From: CAZHSN01 sp964535125
GTDB lineage: Bacteria > Armatimonadota > HRBIN16
DNA: 39,804 bases
Assembly: GCA_964535125.1 (NCBI GenBank)
Contig: CAZHSN010000009.1
Span: forward strand, 1 to 39,804
Direction of reading: 5' to 3'
This document shows, one piece after another, positions 26,301-33,012 of this stretch (the stretch's first letter is position 1; each line of letters begins with the position of its first letter). The position numbers and the translations under genes were made by a program. The notes beneath the pieces are model-generated. The model saw only the letters and a list, made by a program, of their open reading frames with translations, did no database searches and was not told the origin of the DNA.

Positions 26301-26371
26301 ACGGGTGTTAGGGCCGTAACCGCCCGTTGCTGCAGTAATGCCAGTCTTCGTGTGACTACGCGTCGATCCAT
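23306..26371 (-). CDS. Alpha-mannosidase, glycoside hydrolase family 38
   Basis: The 1021-aa cytoplasmic GH38 enzyme releases mannose from alpha-mannosides with a zinc ion. The catalytic domain (about 225-560) has GHTHIDTAWLWP (zinc ligands His231 and Asp235), MWVEADCN, the nucleophile Asp345 in CWLPDVFGYP, and FPFGYGDGGGG. An N-terminal beta-rich domain (1-150) and the usual long C-terminal beta-sandwich region (640-1021) are complete. The ATG at 26371 is preferred: GGAGG lies 6 bases before it, whereas it abuts the ATG two codons upstream. The downstream neighbour is a URO-D family gene on the same strand. Confidence 0.95.
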   Translation of the reverse strand: MDRRVVTRRLALLQQRAVTALTPVTGWMVRTGLHTSDATYAELTDWRESSLPVQVPAGLTVFLRTTIDVPPSLPNAHVWLQTAFTDMEGLLSVDGVPYCGIDNNHLRTPFPLTGAHLLELEFMASPSSFRRSSNTGVFSQLSGIDLVVVSPEIEALYYDIRTAWEASLVAQDERRRQLLHAALERALVAVDLEAPSDELIAESVQALHIFRQALSAIQPDPESGALYAVGHTHIDTAWLWPLRETIRKCGRTFATACRLMERYPEFHFTCSQPQLYAYTKAHYPALYEQIRHWVAEGRWETAGAMWVEADCNVTSGESLIRQMLYGIEFFLQEFGTRPRICWLPDVFGYPASLPEILHGCGVERFYTYKLHWQKTNAFPYHLFRWRGLDGSEVLAHVVNHRGAYNNSLCPEHMQEGWQRYAQKTEHPEVIFPFGYGDGGGGVTYDHMETYRRVQGHYPGLPAVRIGTAEDFFDAAQQAWDRLPVWDGELYVETHRGTYTTHSEMKRLNRRCELLLRELEIWTSLLQMRQLPAQWTADSLRECWTTLLLYQFHDILPGSSIQMVYTEAIPVLQALERRLTEAVGIARHTIGSVCPGNASGYAVTNPLSWSRNDVAVLRPTDTEIPKALVDADGLLHPVQRIDDGQGGAIGLVQCTAQAMGISFLRPAGLRSETPEHLIAEPHRLENDRFRILVTDEGGISSLYDKHDGRELVAPGAILNDLQLLQDGPEHEDAWNIHESIDLRRYPFDSPTRVEVVEQGPVRAGLRVTRTRRQSMLVQHIYLYAGMDRIDFDTWVDWQERQTVLKAAFPLALRAKQATFEVQFGAYERATHRNTSWEQQKYEVAGHRWVDLSETGYGVSLLNDSRYGFDVRDSQVRITLLRSTISPDPEADRGVHRFRYALYPHTGSCGDAKTALQGWSFNTPLEAFPASVPDTLNAACRFVGLEGPIILDTLKPAQDGRGWILRVYEPYGSRGECLIALPAAVQSVHVCNHVEEDGDAMSITDSTLRLRVTPYQIRSFRLQ

Positions 26372-26397
26372 TGCCATCCTCCCGAACCACAGACCGT

Positions 26398-26417
26398 TCC
26401 CCTGTGTGATCAGGGGA
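26398..26417 (-). terminator. 7-bp stem-loop between HAD and GH38 genes
   Basis: TCCCCTG (26398-26404) and CAGGGGA (26411-26417) enclose a 6-base loop in the 84-base gap. On the minus strand this lies between the HAD stop and the GH38 ribosome-binding site. It could be a weak terminator or a 5' leader hairpin for GH38. Confidence 0.35.
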
Positions 26418-26455
26418 CTATTCGGTGAATGGCAAGCCGGCTCCTGCTGAGCGGC

Positions 26456-27172
26456 CTATGGCGTCGGGGCTGACGCCGCAGTTTCGCGCATCAGAGTGGC
26501 GAGGACATCATAGAGATCGGAACAGACATATCGTGCACGCGGGTCCTGAGCCCGCACCAGAATGGCCGGGATCCCCTGTTCTTCCGGCCCGGCCACATCG
26601 GCTTCGTAGTTGTCCCCAACCATCCAGACGCGCTCAGCGTCCCGGTACCGATCAAGCACCATGCGATACGCCTGTGGATGCGGCTTCTCATATCCGGTGT
26701 CGGCTGAGTTGAACACCGAATCGACATAGTCCAGAAGCCCTAACCGCCCGATGATCTCAGTGAGTTCCGGTACATGGTTGCTCAGTATGGTGTGGGTCCA
26801 TCCTCCCAGCCGCAGTTGGTGCAGCACCGCAAACGCGTCTGGATATACGCGCCACATCGCCGCGTCGGTATACACCTCCCGAAAGGCGGTCACTACAGCC
26901 GGCGTCAACTCCGGCTGTACGCCAGCAATGTCACAGCACTGTATCAAGGACGGCCTGATGGCGTCCCACCAGTCATCCGCCTGTCTGAGATGGGGATGCG
27001 GGATATGAGGGGTATGCCATGGAAACCCCTGCTGCAGTATCGGTCGGATCTCTTCCACAGTAATGGAGGTATCAGGCGCCGCCTGCCGGATCGTCTCCAG
27101 CAGCGGGGCAGACCACTTACCGCCCTCCCGATAGGCCAGTGTGCAATCGAGATCCCAGATAATCAGCTTCAT
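26456..27172 (-). CDS. HAD-superfamily hydrolase
   Basis: The 238-aa phosphatase-type HAD protein has all four motifs: Asp7/Asp9 in IIWDLDCTL, the Ser of ILSNH, the Lys of GYEKPHP and the acidic GDNYEADV. An alpha-helical C1-type cap lies between motifs I and II. The substrate is unknown (family members act on phosphoglycolate and other small phosphoesters). The ATG at 27172 overlaps the GNAT stop as TGATG; an in-frame TTG one codon earlier is less likely. Coupling with the acetyltransferase suggests co-expression, but no pathway is evident. Confidence 0.88.
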   Translation of the reverse strand: MKLIIWDLDCTLAYREGGKWSAPLLETIRQAAPDTSITVEEIRPILQQGFPWHTPHIPHPHLRQADDWWDAIRPSLIQCCDIAGVQPELTPAVVTAFREVYTDAAMWRVYPDAFAVLHQLRLGGWTHTILSNHVPELTEIIGRLGLLDYVDSVFNSADTGYEKPHPQAYRMVLDRYRDAERVWMVGDNYEADVAGPEEQGIPAILVRAQDPRARYVCSDLYDVLATLMRETAASAPTP

Positions 27173-27651
27173 CAACCAGACGCCTCCGCATCAGGGTCAG
27201 TGGGTATTCGCCGGTAAGAGATGCCGTGGCGGGCATATCCGTGCGTCTCATAGAAACGATGCGCGTCAAGCCGATGATCAGCCGACGACAGAGCGAGCTT
27301 GTAGCAGCCACGTGATGCGGCGATCCGTTCGGCGTCACGCAGCAGGATCGCTCCGATTCCTTCGCGCCTGCACGCGTGATCAACAACGATGTTTTCCAAA
27401 ATCCCTCCAGGCCGGCCGTTACGCGTCAAGTTCGGCAATATATACAACGTTAGTGTGCCGACAACTTGCCCGTGCCGGCTGGCGACACGAACGCGGGCGC
27501 AAGAGGACTCCTGCAATGCGTGCAGCGCTGCGGCGAGTTCATCCACCGACGTGGTGTCGTCCGGATGCAACTGACGGTACAACCGGCGCAGAGCATTCAG
27601 ATCCGTGGCGACGGCGTCCCGAACGATGATATCGGTAGTTATCTCAGGCAT
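27172..27651 (-). CDS. GNAT-family N-acetyltransferase
   Basis: The 159-aa single GNAT domain has the acetyl-CoA-binding segment CRREGIGAILLRDAERIA after ILENIVVD, and the later motif DAHRFYETHGYARHGISY. The length and motifs match small-molecule or aminoglycoside-like GNATs, but the substrate cannot be told. It lies between mscL and the HAD gene on the same strand, coupled to the latter by a 1-nt overlap. It is a different subfamily from the RimI at 2312. Confidence 0.85.
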   Translation of the reverse strand: MPEITTDIIVRDAVATDLNALRRLYRQLHPDDTTSVDELAAALHALQESSCARVRVASRHGQVVGTLTLYILPNLTRNGRPGGILENIVVDHACRREGIGAILLRDAERIAASRGCYKLALSSADHRLDAHRFYETHGYARHGISYRRIPTDPDAEASG

Positions 27652-27723
27652 AGTGTATCAATCCGGTTGGCCAGGCCCGGTCCGTATCCGAGCGGATGGG
27701 TACAGGCCGATGGCTGCTGATTC

Positions 27724-28167
27724 TCACGCGGGCGGCAGTTCCGAGGTACAGTGACCGCACTTCACCGCCTTCAGCGGAACCGCTGATAGGCAAAACGGAC
27801 AGTCACGCGTGGTGGCCTCGGCCGGCGCGGGTTGTTCTTGACGTTTGAGCCGGTTGATCTGCTTCACCAGGATGAACACGGCCAGTGTCACCAGCAGAAA
27901 GTCTATCACGGTGTTGATGAATAGGCCGTAGTTGATCGTTGGCGCTCCGGCGGCCTTCGCCGCCTGCAGGCTGGAGTACGCTTCACCGTTCAAGCTGATA
28001 AACAGGTTGCCGAAGTCCAGACGCCCCATCAGTAATCCCAATGGCGGCGTCAACACATCGCTGACGAACGAACTGACGATCTTGCCGAACGCGCCCCCGA
28101 TGATGATGCCGATGGCCAGATCCAGTACGTTACCGCGCATGGCGAACTCACGGAACTCTTTTAACAT
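27724..28167 (-). CDS. mscL: Large-conductance mechanosensitive channel MscL with C-terminal zinc ribbon
   Basis: The 147-aa channel opens under membrane tension to release solutes in hypo-osmotic shock. The N-terminal amphipathic helix and TM1 are typical (MLKEFREFAMRGNVLDLAIG, then IIIGGAFGKIVSSFVSDVL). TM2 is about 80-101 and the cytoplasmic helix RLKRQ follows. The extra C-terminal tail carries CPFC (Cys123, 126) and CGHC (Cys137, 140), a zinc-ribbon pattern absent from E. coli MscL but known in other phyla. The start at 28167 is set by GGGGAGGA just upstream. It is divergent from the liv operon. Confidence 0.95.
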   Translation of the reverse strand: MLKEFREFAMRGNVLDLAIGIIIGGAFGKIVSSFVSDVLTPPLGLLMGRLDFGNLFISLNGEAYSSLQAAKAAGAPTINYGLFINTVIDFLLVTLAVFILVKQINRLKRQEQPAPAEATTRDCPFCLSAVPLKAVKCGHCTSELPPA

Positions 28168-28283
28168 GGAATCCTCCCCTGCCTCAGACGGCAACGCGTA
28201 GTATGGTTATACATTACCTGAGTCTGACCTGTCCGATTGTGTACACTACTTATGAGTTTCATTCTACGCCGCGAGGTTGCCAT

Positions 28284-29435
28284 ATGCGCGGGTCCGTGCC
28301 GTTGTTAGGTGGTCTGGCCGTTTTGCTGCTGGCTGGATGTTCCAAACCACCGGACGCCATCAATATTGGTGTCAACACCGAACTGACGGGAAGTATTCCC
28401 ATTGTCGGGCAGTCATGCCGGAACGCTGCCGAAATGGCCGTTGATGAAATCAATGCGTCCGGTGGCGTCACCGTTGACGGTCGGAAACTCCCGATTCGGA
28501 TCACGGTCGCCGATAATGAAGATAAGGCAGAAGCCGCCGCCGCTGTCGCACAGAAGTTCATCAGCGAGAACATGCTGGCGATGATCGGTCCGAATGCCAG
28601 CCGCAACGCCATCCCGGCTGCCGAAGTGTCCGAAGCGGGCAGGTTGCCGATGATCAGCCCCTGGTCGACAAACGCCAGGCTGACGATCGATTCGCGCTCC
28701 GGTAAGCCTAAACGGTTTGTCTTCCGCACGGCGTTTATCGATGACTTTCAGGGAGTGGTTGCCGCACGCTTCGCCCGGGAGCGCCTGAAGACAGCCAAGC
28801 CGGCCGTGTTGTATGATGTCGCGTCTGAGGCCAATAAGGGCATTGCCGAGGTGTACCGCGACGCCATGACGAAAGCCGGAGTGGCGCCTATCGCGTTCGA
28901 GTCCTATACAACGGGTGATAAAGACTTCTCGGCACAGTTGACCCGGATTATCCATGCCGGCGCAGACTCGCTGTACTTGCCGAACTACTACAGTGAAGCG
29001 CCTATGCAGATGAAACAGGCACGGAAACTGGGCTTTAAGGGCGTGTTCTTCGGCAACGATGCGTGGGGCAACATCGAACTGGTGAAGCTGGCCGGCCCGG
29101 CGTGCGAAGGGGCGTTCTTCTTCTCACATTACGCTCCCGATATCGCTACGCCGCGAGCGCGCACGTTCATAGAGGCGTACAAGCGGCGGTACAAACAGGA
29201 GCCTGACGATGTGGCGGCGCTTACCTACGATTCGTTCGGCTTGCTCTGCGAGGCGATCACCAAGGCCGGCGCGCTGGACCGTGCGAAGCTGCGCGATGCG
29301 CTCGCCTCGATAGAACACTATGAGGGCGTTACCGGTGAGATGCAGTTCAAAGGGACAGGAGACCCTGTAAAAAGTGCGGTGGTGATCCAGATCCGCGGCG
29401 GGCGGTTTGTTTACCACGCAGCCGCCAAACCATGA
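28284..29435 (+). CDS. livK: Branched-chain amino-acid ABC transporter substrate-binding lipoprotein
   Basis: The 383-aa type I periplasmic-binding protein has a perfect lipobox (LLLAGC, mature Cys about 19), so it is tethered to the membrane. INIGVNTELTGSIP, MAVDEINASGGV and IGPNASRNAIPAAEV are hallmark segments of the Leu/Ile/Val-binding family. The binding-cleft region continues to residue 383 with TGEMQFKGTGD. The ligand is inferred as branched-chain amino acids, but related proteins bind urea or amides. The start at 28284 is supported by GAGG seven bases upstream. It is the first gene of a complete livKHMGF operon, with 58 bases to livH. Confidence 0.92.
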   Translation: MRGSVPLLGGLAVLLLAGCSKPPDAINIGVNTELTGSIPIVGQSCRNAAEMAVDEINASGGVTVDGRKLPIRITVADNEDKAEAAAAVAQKFISENMLAMIGPNASRNAIPAAEVSEAGRLPMISPWSTNARLTIDSRSGKPKRFVFRTAFIDDFQGVVAARFARERLKTAKPAVLYDVASEANKGIAEVYRDAMTKAGVAPIAFESYTTGDKDFSAQLTRIIHAGADSLYLPNYYSEAPMQMKQARKLGFKGVFFGNDAWGNIELVKLAGPACEGAFFFSHYAPDIATPRARTFIEAYKRRYKQEPDDVAALTYDSFGLLCEAITKAGALDRAKLRDALASIEHYEGVTGEMQFKGTGDPVKSAVVIQIRGGRFVYHAAAKP

Positions 29436-29475
29436 CGGACCGTTTGACCAGGCCTGTATGGTTCTATGATCGGGA

Positions 29476-29492
29476 CGGCTCGCCTGGAGCCG
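29476..29492 (+). promoter_or_regulatory. Hairpin sequestering the livH ribosome-binding site
   Basis: CGGCTC (29476-29481) pairs with GAGCCG (29487-29492) around a 5-base loop. The livH Shine-Dalgarno GGAG (29486-29489) lies in the loop edge and right arm, two bases before the ATG. It could lower translation of the membrane genes relative to livK. Confidence 0.4.
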
Positions 29493-29493
29493 A

Positions 29494-30414
29494 ATGATAT
29501 CCATGGATTTCTACCTGCAACAGATGCTCAATGCCCTGCAAGTAGGCAGCGTGTATGCGCTCATCGCATTGGGCTACACCATGGTGTATGGTGTGTTGTC
29601 CATGATCAACTTTGCCCACGGCGATATATTCATGATCGGTTCCTATATCGCCTTCTTCAGCGCGACATGGCTCATTGGTCGCGACTACTCCGCGCCCGGA
29701 GTGGTATTGTTCATCGCGGCCACCCTCCTGGCGATGCTTGGCGCAGCGCTGCTTGCGGTACTCATCGAGCGGATCGCCTATCGACCGTTGCGGAAAGCGC
29801 CGCGCATATCCATGGTGATCACGGCGCTTGGCGTGGGATTAATGCTTGAGAACGTCAGTGTCGCCGTACCGTGGATCGGACCTCAAGCACGTTCGTTGCC
29901 GTCGCTGCTGCCCACGAGCACCTTTCGCCTGTCGGGGGTGTCGGTATCGGCATTACCCGTGATCATCTTCGGCGTCTCCATGGTAACGATGCTGCTGCTG
30001 GATACCCTGGTGCAACGGACACGCACCGGCATCGCGATGCGCGCGGTATCGTGGGACTGTGACACCGCACGTCTGATGGGGGTGCCGGTGGACCGCATCA
30101 TATCGCTGACGTTCGCTATCGGTGCAGCGACGGCTGCGGTCGGAGGCGCTCTGTACGGCACCGCGTACACCATCGATCCATACATCGGAATACGGGTCGG
30201 TTGGTGGGCCTTCATCGCCGCGGTAGTTGGCGGGATCGGCAATATGCGTGGCGCGGTACTGGGGGGGTATGTACTCGGTTTTGTGGAGATATTTACTCCC
30301 CTGGTGCTTCCTGCCTCCACATACCGCGACTTGGTCGCCTTCTCGCTGCTGCTGGTGCTGCTGGTGTTTCGTCCCGCCGGGCTGCTGGGGCGTGCCGTGA
30401 ACCAGAAGGTCTGA
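29494..30414 (+). CDS. livH: Branched-chain amino-acid ABC transporter permease LivH
   Basis: The 306-aa inner-membrane permease has about eight TM segments. The family features GSVYALIALGYTMVYGVLSMINFAHGD (split here as GSVYALIALGYTMVYG and MINFAHGD) and the coupling-loop region MRAVSWDCDTARLMGVPV, which docks on the ATPases, are clear. Two starts are possible, ATG at 29494 and at 29503; the first lies 4 bases from GGAG and the second 13, so the first is preferred. It is followed 4 bases later by livM. Confidence 0.95.
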   Translation: MISMDFYLQQMLNALQVGSVYALIALGYTMVYGVLSMINFAHGDIFMIGSYIAFFSATWLIGRDYSAPGVVLFIAATLLAMLGAALLAVLIERIAYRPLRKAPRISMVITALGVGLMLENVSVAVPWIGPQARSLPSLLPTSTFRLSGVSVSALPVIIFGVSMVTMLLLDTLVQRTRTGIAMRAVSWDCDTARLMGVPVDRIISLTFAIGAATAAVGGALYGTAYTIDPYIGIRVGWWAFIAAVVGGIGNMRGAVLGGYVLGFVEIFTPLVLPASTYRDLVAFSLLLVLLVFRPAGLLGRAVNQKV

Positions 30415-30418
30415 CACG

Positions 30419-31432
30419 ATGCGGCGATTTCGACGCGTGTTGCGATCCCGCTGGACAGTGCCGGCAATGCTGCTGTTGGCGATCCCGCTGACGTATGCCT
30501 TACCTGCCTACGGCCTGATCAACTCCTATGCCGAACTGGTGTTGAAGTACATTGGCATCAACATCATTCTGGCGGTCAGCTTGAACATAGTGAACGGCTA
30601 TATGGGTGAGTTCTCGGTGGGTCACGCGGGATTCATGGCCATCGGCGCATATGCGGCGTCTATCTGCACGGTGGCTTGGTTCCCCAGAGAGTTGGGCCCC
30701 TGGTTGTTCCCTGTGGCGCTGCTGATGGGTGGGGCTGCAGCGGGCGTGGCTGGGTTGCTGCTTGCCATTCCATCCTTCAAGACCCGCGGCGACTATCTGG
30801 CGATTGTGACGCTGGCGTTTAACATGATCGTCAAGAGCCTGTTGGAAAACGCGGAGCCGTTGGGTGGTCCGCGCGGGTACATGGGAATGGATCCGCTCGC
30901 CTCGCTGACATGGGTCTATGTCTGCGTGCTGCTCGTGTTATACACTGCGCGCAACTTCATCCACTCACGCATGGGGCGCGGTGTGGTTGCCGTCCGTGAG
31001 GACGAAACCGCCGCCGCGCTGTGCGGGGTCAACACCCGTCAGGTCAAAGTCTGGGCGTTCGTGGTGTCTGCCTGCCTTGCAGGGATCGCGGGCGGTCTGT
31101 TCGCGCACGTCCTGCAGTTCATCAATCCCCGTTCGTTTACCATACTGAAGTCAACCGATATGCTGGTGATGGTCTATCTGGGGGGCGTGGGCAGTCTGAG
31201 CGGCTCGGTAGTCGGCGCGATGCTGTACACCCTGCTGCTGGAAGGCTTGCGTCCCCTGCTGGAACTGTTGCACATCGCGGCAGAGTGGCGACTGGTGTTC
31301 GCACCCCTGTGTCTGGTGCTGCTGATGATTTTCCGTCCCTACGGCATCATGGGTCTGAGGGAGTTTCGGTTCCTGCGGCCGCGCAGACGGCGGACGGTCG
31401 CGGCGCAATCCGAGGCAGAGAGTCATTCATGA
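30419..31432 (+). CDS. livM: Branched-chain amino-acid ABC transporter permease LivM
   Basis: The 337-aa permease partners LivH. ILAVSLNIVNGYMGEFSVGHAGF (about 43-65) and the EAA-like coupling segment REDETAAALCGVNTRQVK are characteristic. About eight to nine TM helices run to residue 312, then a basic cytoplasmic tail (RRRR). The stop overlaps the livG start in ATGA, so the permease and ATPase are coupled. Confidence 0.95.
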   Translation: MRRFRRVLRSRWTVPAMLLLAIPLTYALPAYGLINSYAELVLKYIGINIILAVSLNIVNGYMGEFSVGHAGFMAIGAYAASICTVAWFPRELGPWLFPVALLMGGAAAGVAGLLLAIPSFKTRGDYLAIVTLAFNMIVKSLLENAEPLGGPRGYMGMDPLASLTWVYVCVLLVLYTARNFIHSRMGRGVVAVREDETAAALCGVNTRQVKVWAFVVSACLAGIAGGLFAHVLQFINPRSFTILKSTDMLVMVYLGGVGSLSGSVVGAMLYTLLLEGLRPLLELLHIAAEWRLVFAPLCLVLLMIFRPYGIMGLREFRFLRPRRRRTVAAQSEAESHS

Positions 31433-32220
31433 GCCTGCTCTCCATCAGGAATACCACCCATGTGTTTGAGGGGTTGCGCGCGTTGAATGACATCAACCTG
31501 GAAGTTGATGCCGGCGAGTTGACAGCGATCATCGGCCCAAACGGCGCGGGCAAAACCACCCTGTTCAACGTGATAACGGGTCTGTATCGACCCAAACACG
31601 GCGAGATCCGCTTCTGCGACGCCGACATCACCGGTAAGTCCGGTCATGAAATCGTGAAGGCGGGTATTGCGCGCACGTTTCAGAACATTCGCCTGTTCAA
31701 TAACCTGACCGTGCTGGATAATGTGATGACAGCTCAGTTTTTGCAACCCTCGTGCTCATTGGCTGCCAGTCTGTTGCGCCTTCCGGCTCATTACCGCAGC
31801 GAAAGGGAGCAGGTGTGGCACTGCATGCGCCTGTTGGGATTGTTCGGTCTGCAGCATGACGCCGACACGGTGGCCCGCAACCTGCCCTACGGTCACCAAC
31901 GCCGGCTGGAGATCGTCCGTGCGCTGGCGACACGACCCAGACTCCTGTTGCTGGACGAACCAGCGGCAGGCATGAACCCCACAGAGGTGCAGGAACTGCT
32001 TCAACTGATCACGCGACTTCACAGCGAGTTCCGCCTGACCATCCTGCTGATTGAGCATCAGATGCGTGTCGTTATGGGGGCCGCACAGCGTGTGGTGGTG
32101 CTCGATCAGGGAACTGTAATCGCCGATGGCGAGCCCGCGGCGATCCGTCGCGACCCGGTCGTGCTGGACGCGTATCTGGGCCGCGACACTACAACCGAGT
32201 TGACGGCGGACATGACGTGA
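31429..32220 (+). CDS. livG: Branched-chain amino-acid ABC transporter ATPase LivG
   Basis: The 263-aa ATPase has Walker A at 36-44 (GPNGAGKTT), a signature in the LivG form LPYGHQRRLEIVRAL, Walker B LLLLDEPAAGMNP, and the H-loop IEHQM. It energises uptake with LivF at the inner face of the membrane. The start at 31429 is used because it begins the conserved domain and overlaps livM by four bases; a longer frame upstream runs inside livM and is ignored. Confidence 0.95.
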   Translation: MSLLSIRNTTHVFEGLRALNDINLEVDAGELTAIIGPNGAGKTTLFNVITGLYRPKHGEIRFCDADITGKSGHEIVKAGIARTFQNIRLFNNLTVLDNVMTAQFLQPSCSLAASLLRLPAHYRSEREQVWHCMRLLGLFGLQHDADTVARNLPYGHQRRLEIVRALATRPRLLLLDEPAAGMNPTEVQELLQLITRLHSEFRLTILLIEHQMRVVMGAAQRVVVLDQGTVIADGEPAAIRRDPVVLDAYLGRDTTTELTADMT

Positions 32221-32966
32221 GCCATACACTGCACCACGAAATGGACGGCACAGAGCCTCTGCTCGATATACGGAATCTCACCGTGCGCTACGGGGCAATA
32301 ACTGCCCTGGAGGATGTGTCGCTGACGGTCTATCCGGGGCAGATGGTCAGCCTGATCGGCGCGAACGGTGCGGGCAAGAGCACGCTGCTGCGAACGATTT
32401 CGGGACTGGTGGATGTAGCCTCTGGAACTATCCTGTTCCGACAGGGGGATTTGATCCGCGTTGCACCGCATCAACGAGCCCGGTTGGGGATCGCGCACGT
32501 TCCCGAGGGACGCGGTGTGTTTGCGAACCTGACGGTGGCCGAAAACCTGAAGCTGGCCACGTACGGGCGCAGGCAGGTCGAGGGGTATCGGCAGGACCTT
32601 GATCGGATCTATACCCTATTGCCTAAACTGGCCGAGCGTAGAAGCCAGATGGCTGGGTCGCTCTCTGGAGGCGAGCAGCAGATGCTCGCCGTGGCCCGCG
32701 CGATGCTGATGCGAGGTGACCTGTTGTTGCTGGATGAGCCGTCGATGGGTCTCGCGCCGGTGGTTGCACGGACTATTTTTGAGCTGATCGCTTCGCTGGC
32801 GGCTGAAGGGACAACGATCCTGCTGGTGGAGCAGAACGCCAGAGCCGCCCTCCGGTTGGCTCAACGCGGTTATGTGTTGGAAAACGGACGCATCACGCTG
32901 GCAGGTAACGCGCAGGATCTGTTAAGGGATCCGCAAATAGATGCGGCCTATCTGGGAGCGATGTAG
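32217..32966 (+). CDS. livF: Branched-chain amino-acid ABC transporter ATPase LivF
   Basis: The 249-aa second ATPase has Walker A at 48-56 (GANGAGKST), signature LSGGEQQMLAVARA, Walker B LLLLDEPSMGLAP and the following VEQNA of the H-loop region. GTG is the likely start, overlapping the livG stop as GTGA; an ATG nine codons in is an alternative. It ends in TAG, showing that amber is used as a normal stop in this genome. Confidence 0.94.
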   Translation: MSHTLHHEMDGTEPLLDIRNLTVRYGAITALEDVSLTVYPGQMVSLIGANGAGKSTLLRTISGLVDVASGTILFRQGDLIRVAPHQRARLGIAHVPEGRGVFANLTVAENLKLATYGRRQVEGYRQDLDRIYTLLPKLAERRSQMAGSLSGGEQQMLAVARAMLMRGDLLLLDEPSMGLAPVVARTIFELIASLAAEGTTILLVEQNARAALRLAQRGYVLENGRITLAGNAQDLLRDPQIDAAYLGAM

Positions 32967-32985
32967 CGCACAGACGTCTTCACTG

Positions 32986-33006
32986 GCCGACGCTCAACGT
33001 CCCGGC
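32986..33006. terminator. Weak stem-loop between livF and the kinase operon
   Basis: GCC-GACG (32986-32992) can pair with CGTC-CC-GGC (32998-33006) around CTCAA, with two bulged bases. It lies in the 46-bp gap between converging genes and may be a shared terminator, though the stem is short and no T-tract is seen. Confidence 0.28.
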
Positions 33007-33012
33007 TGGCCC

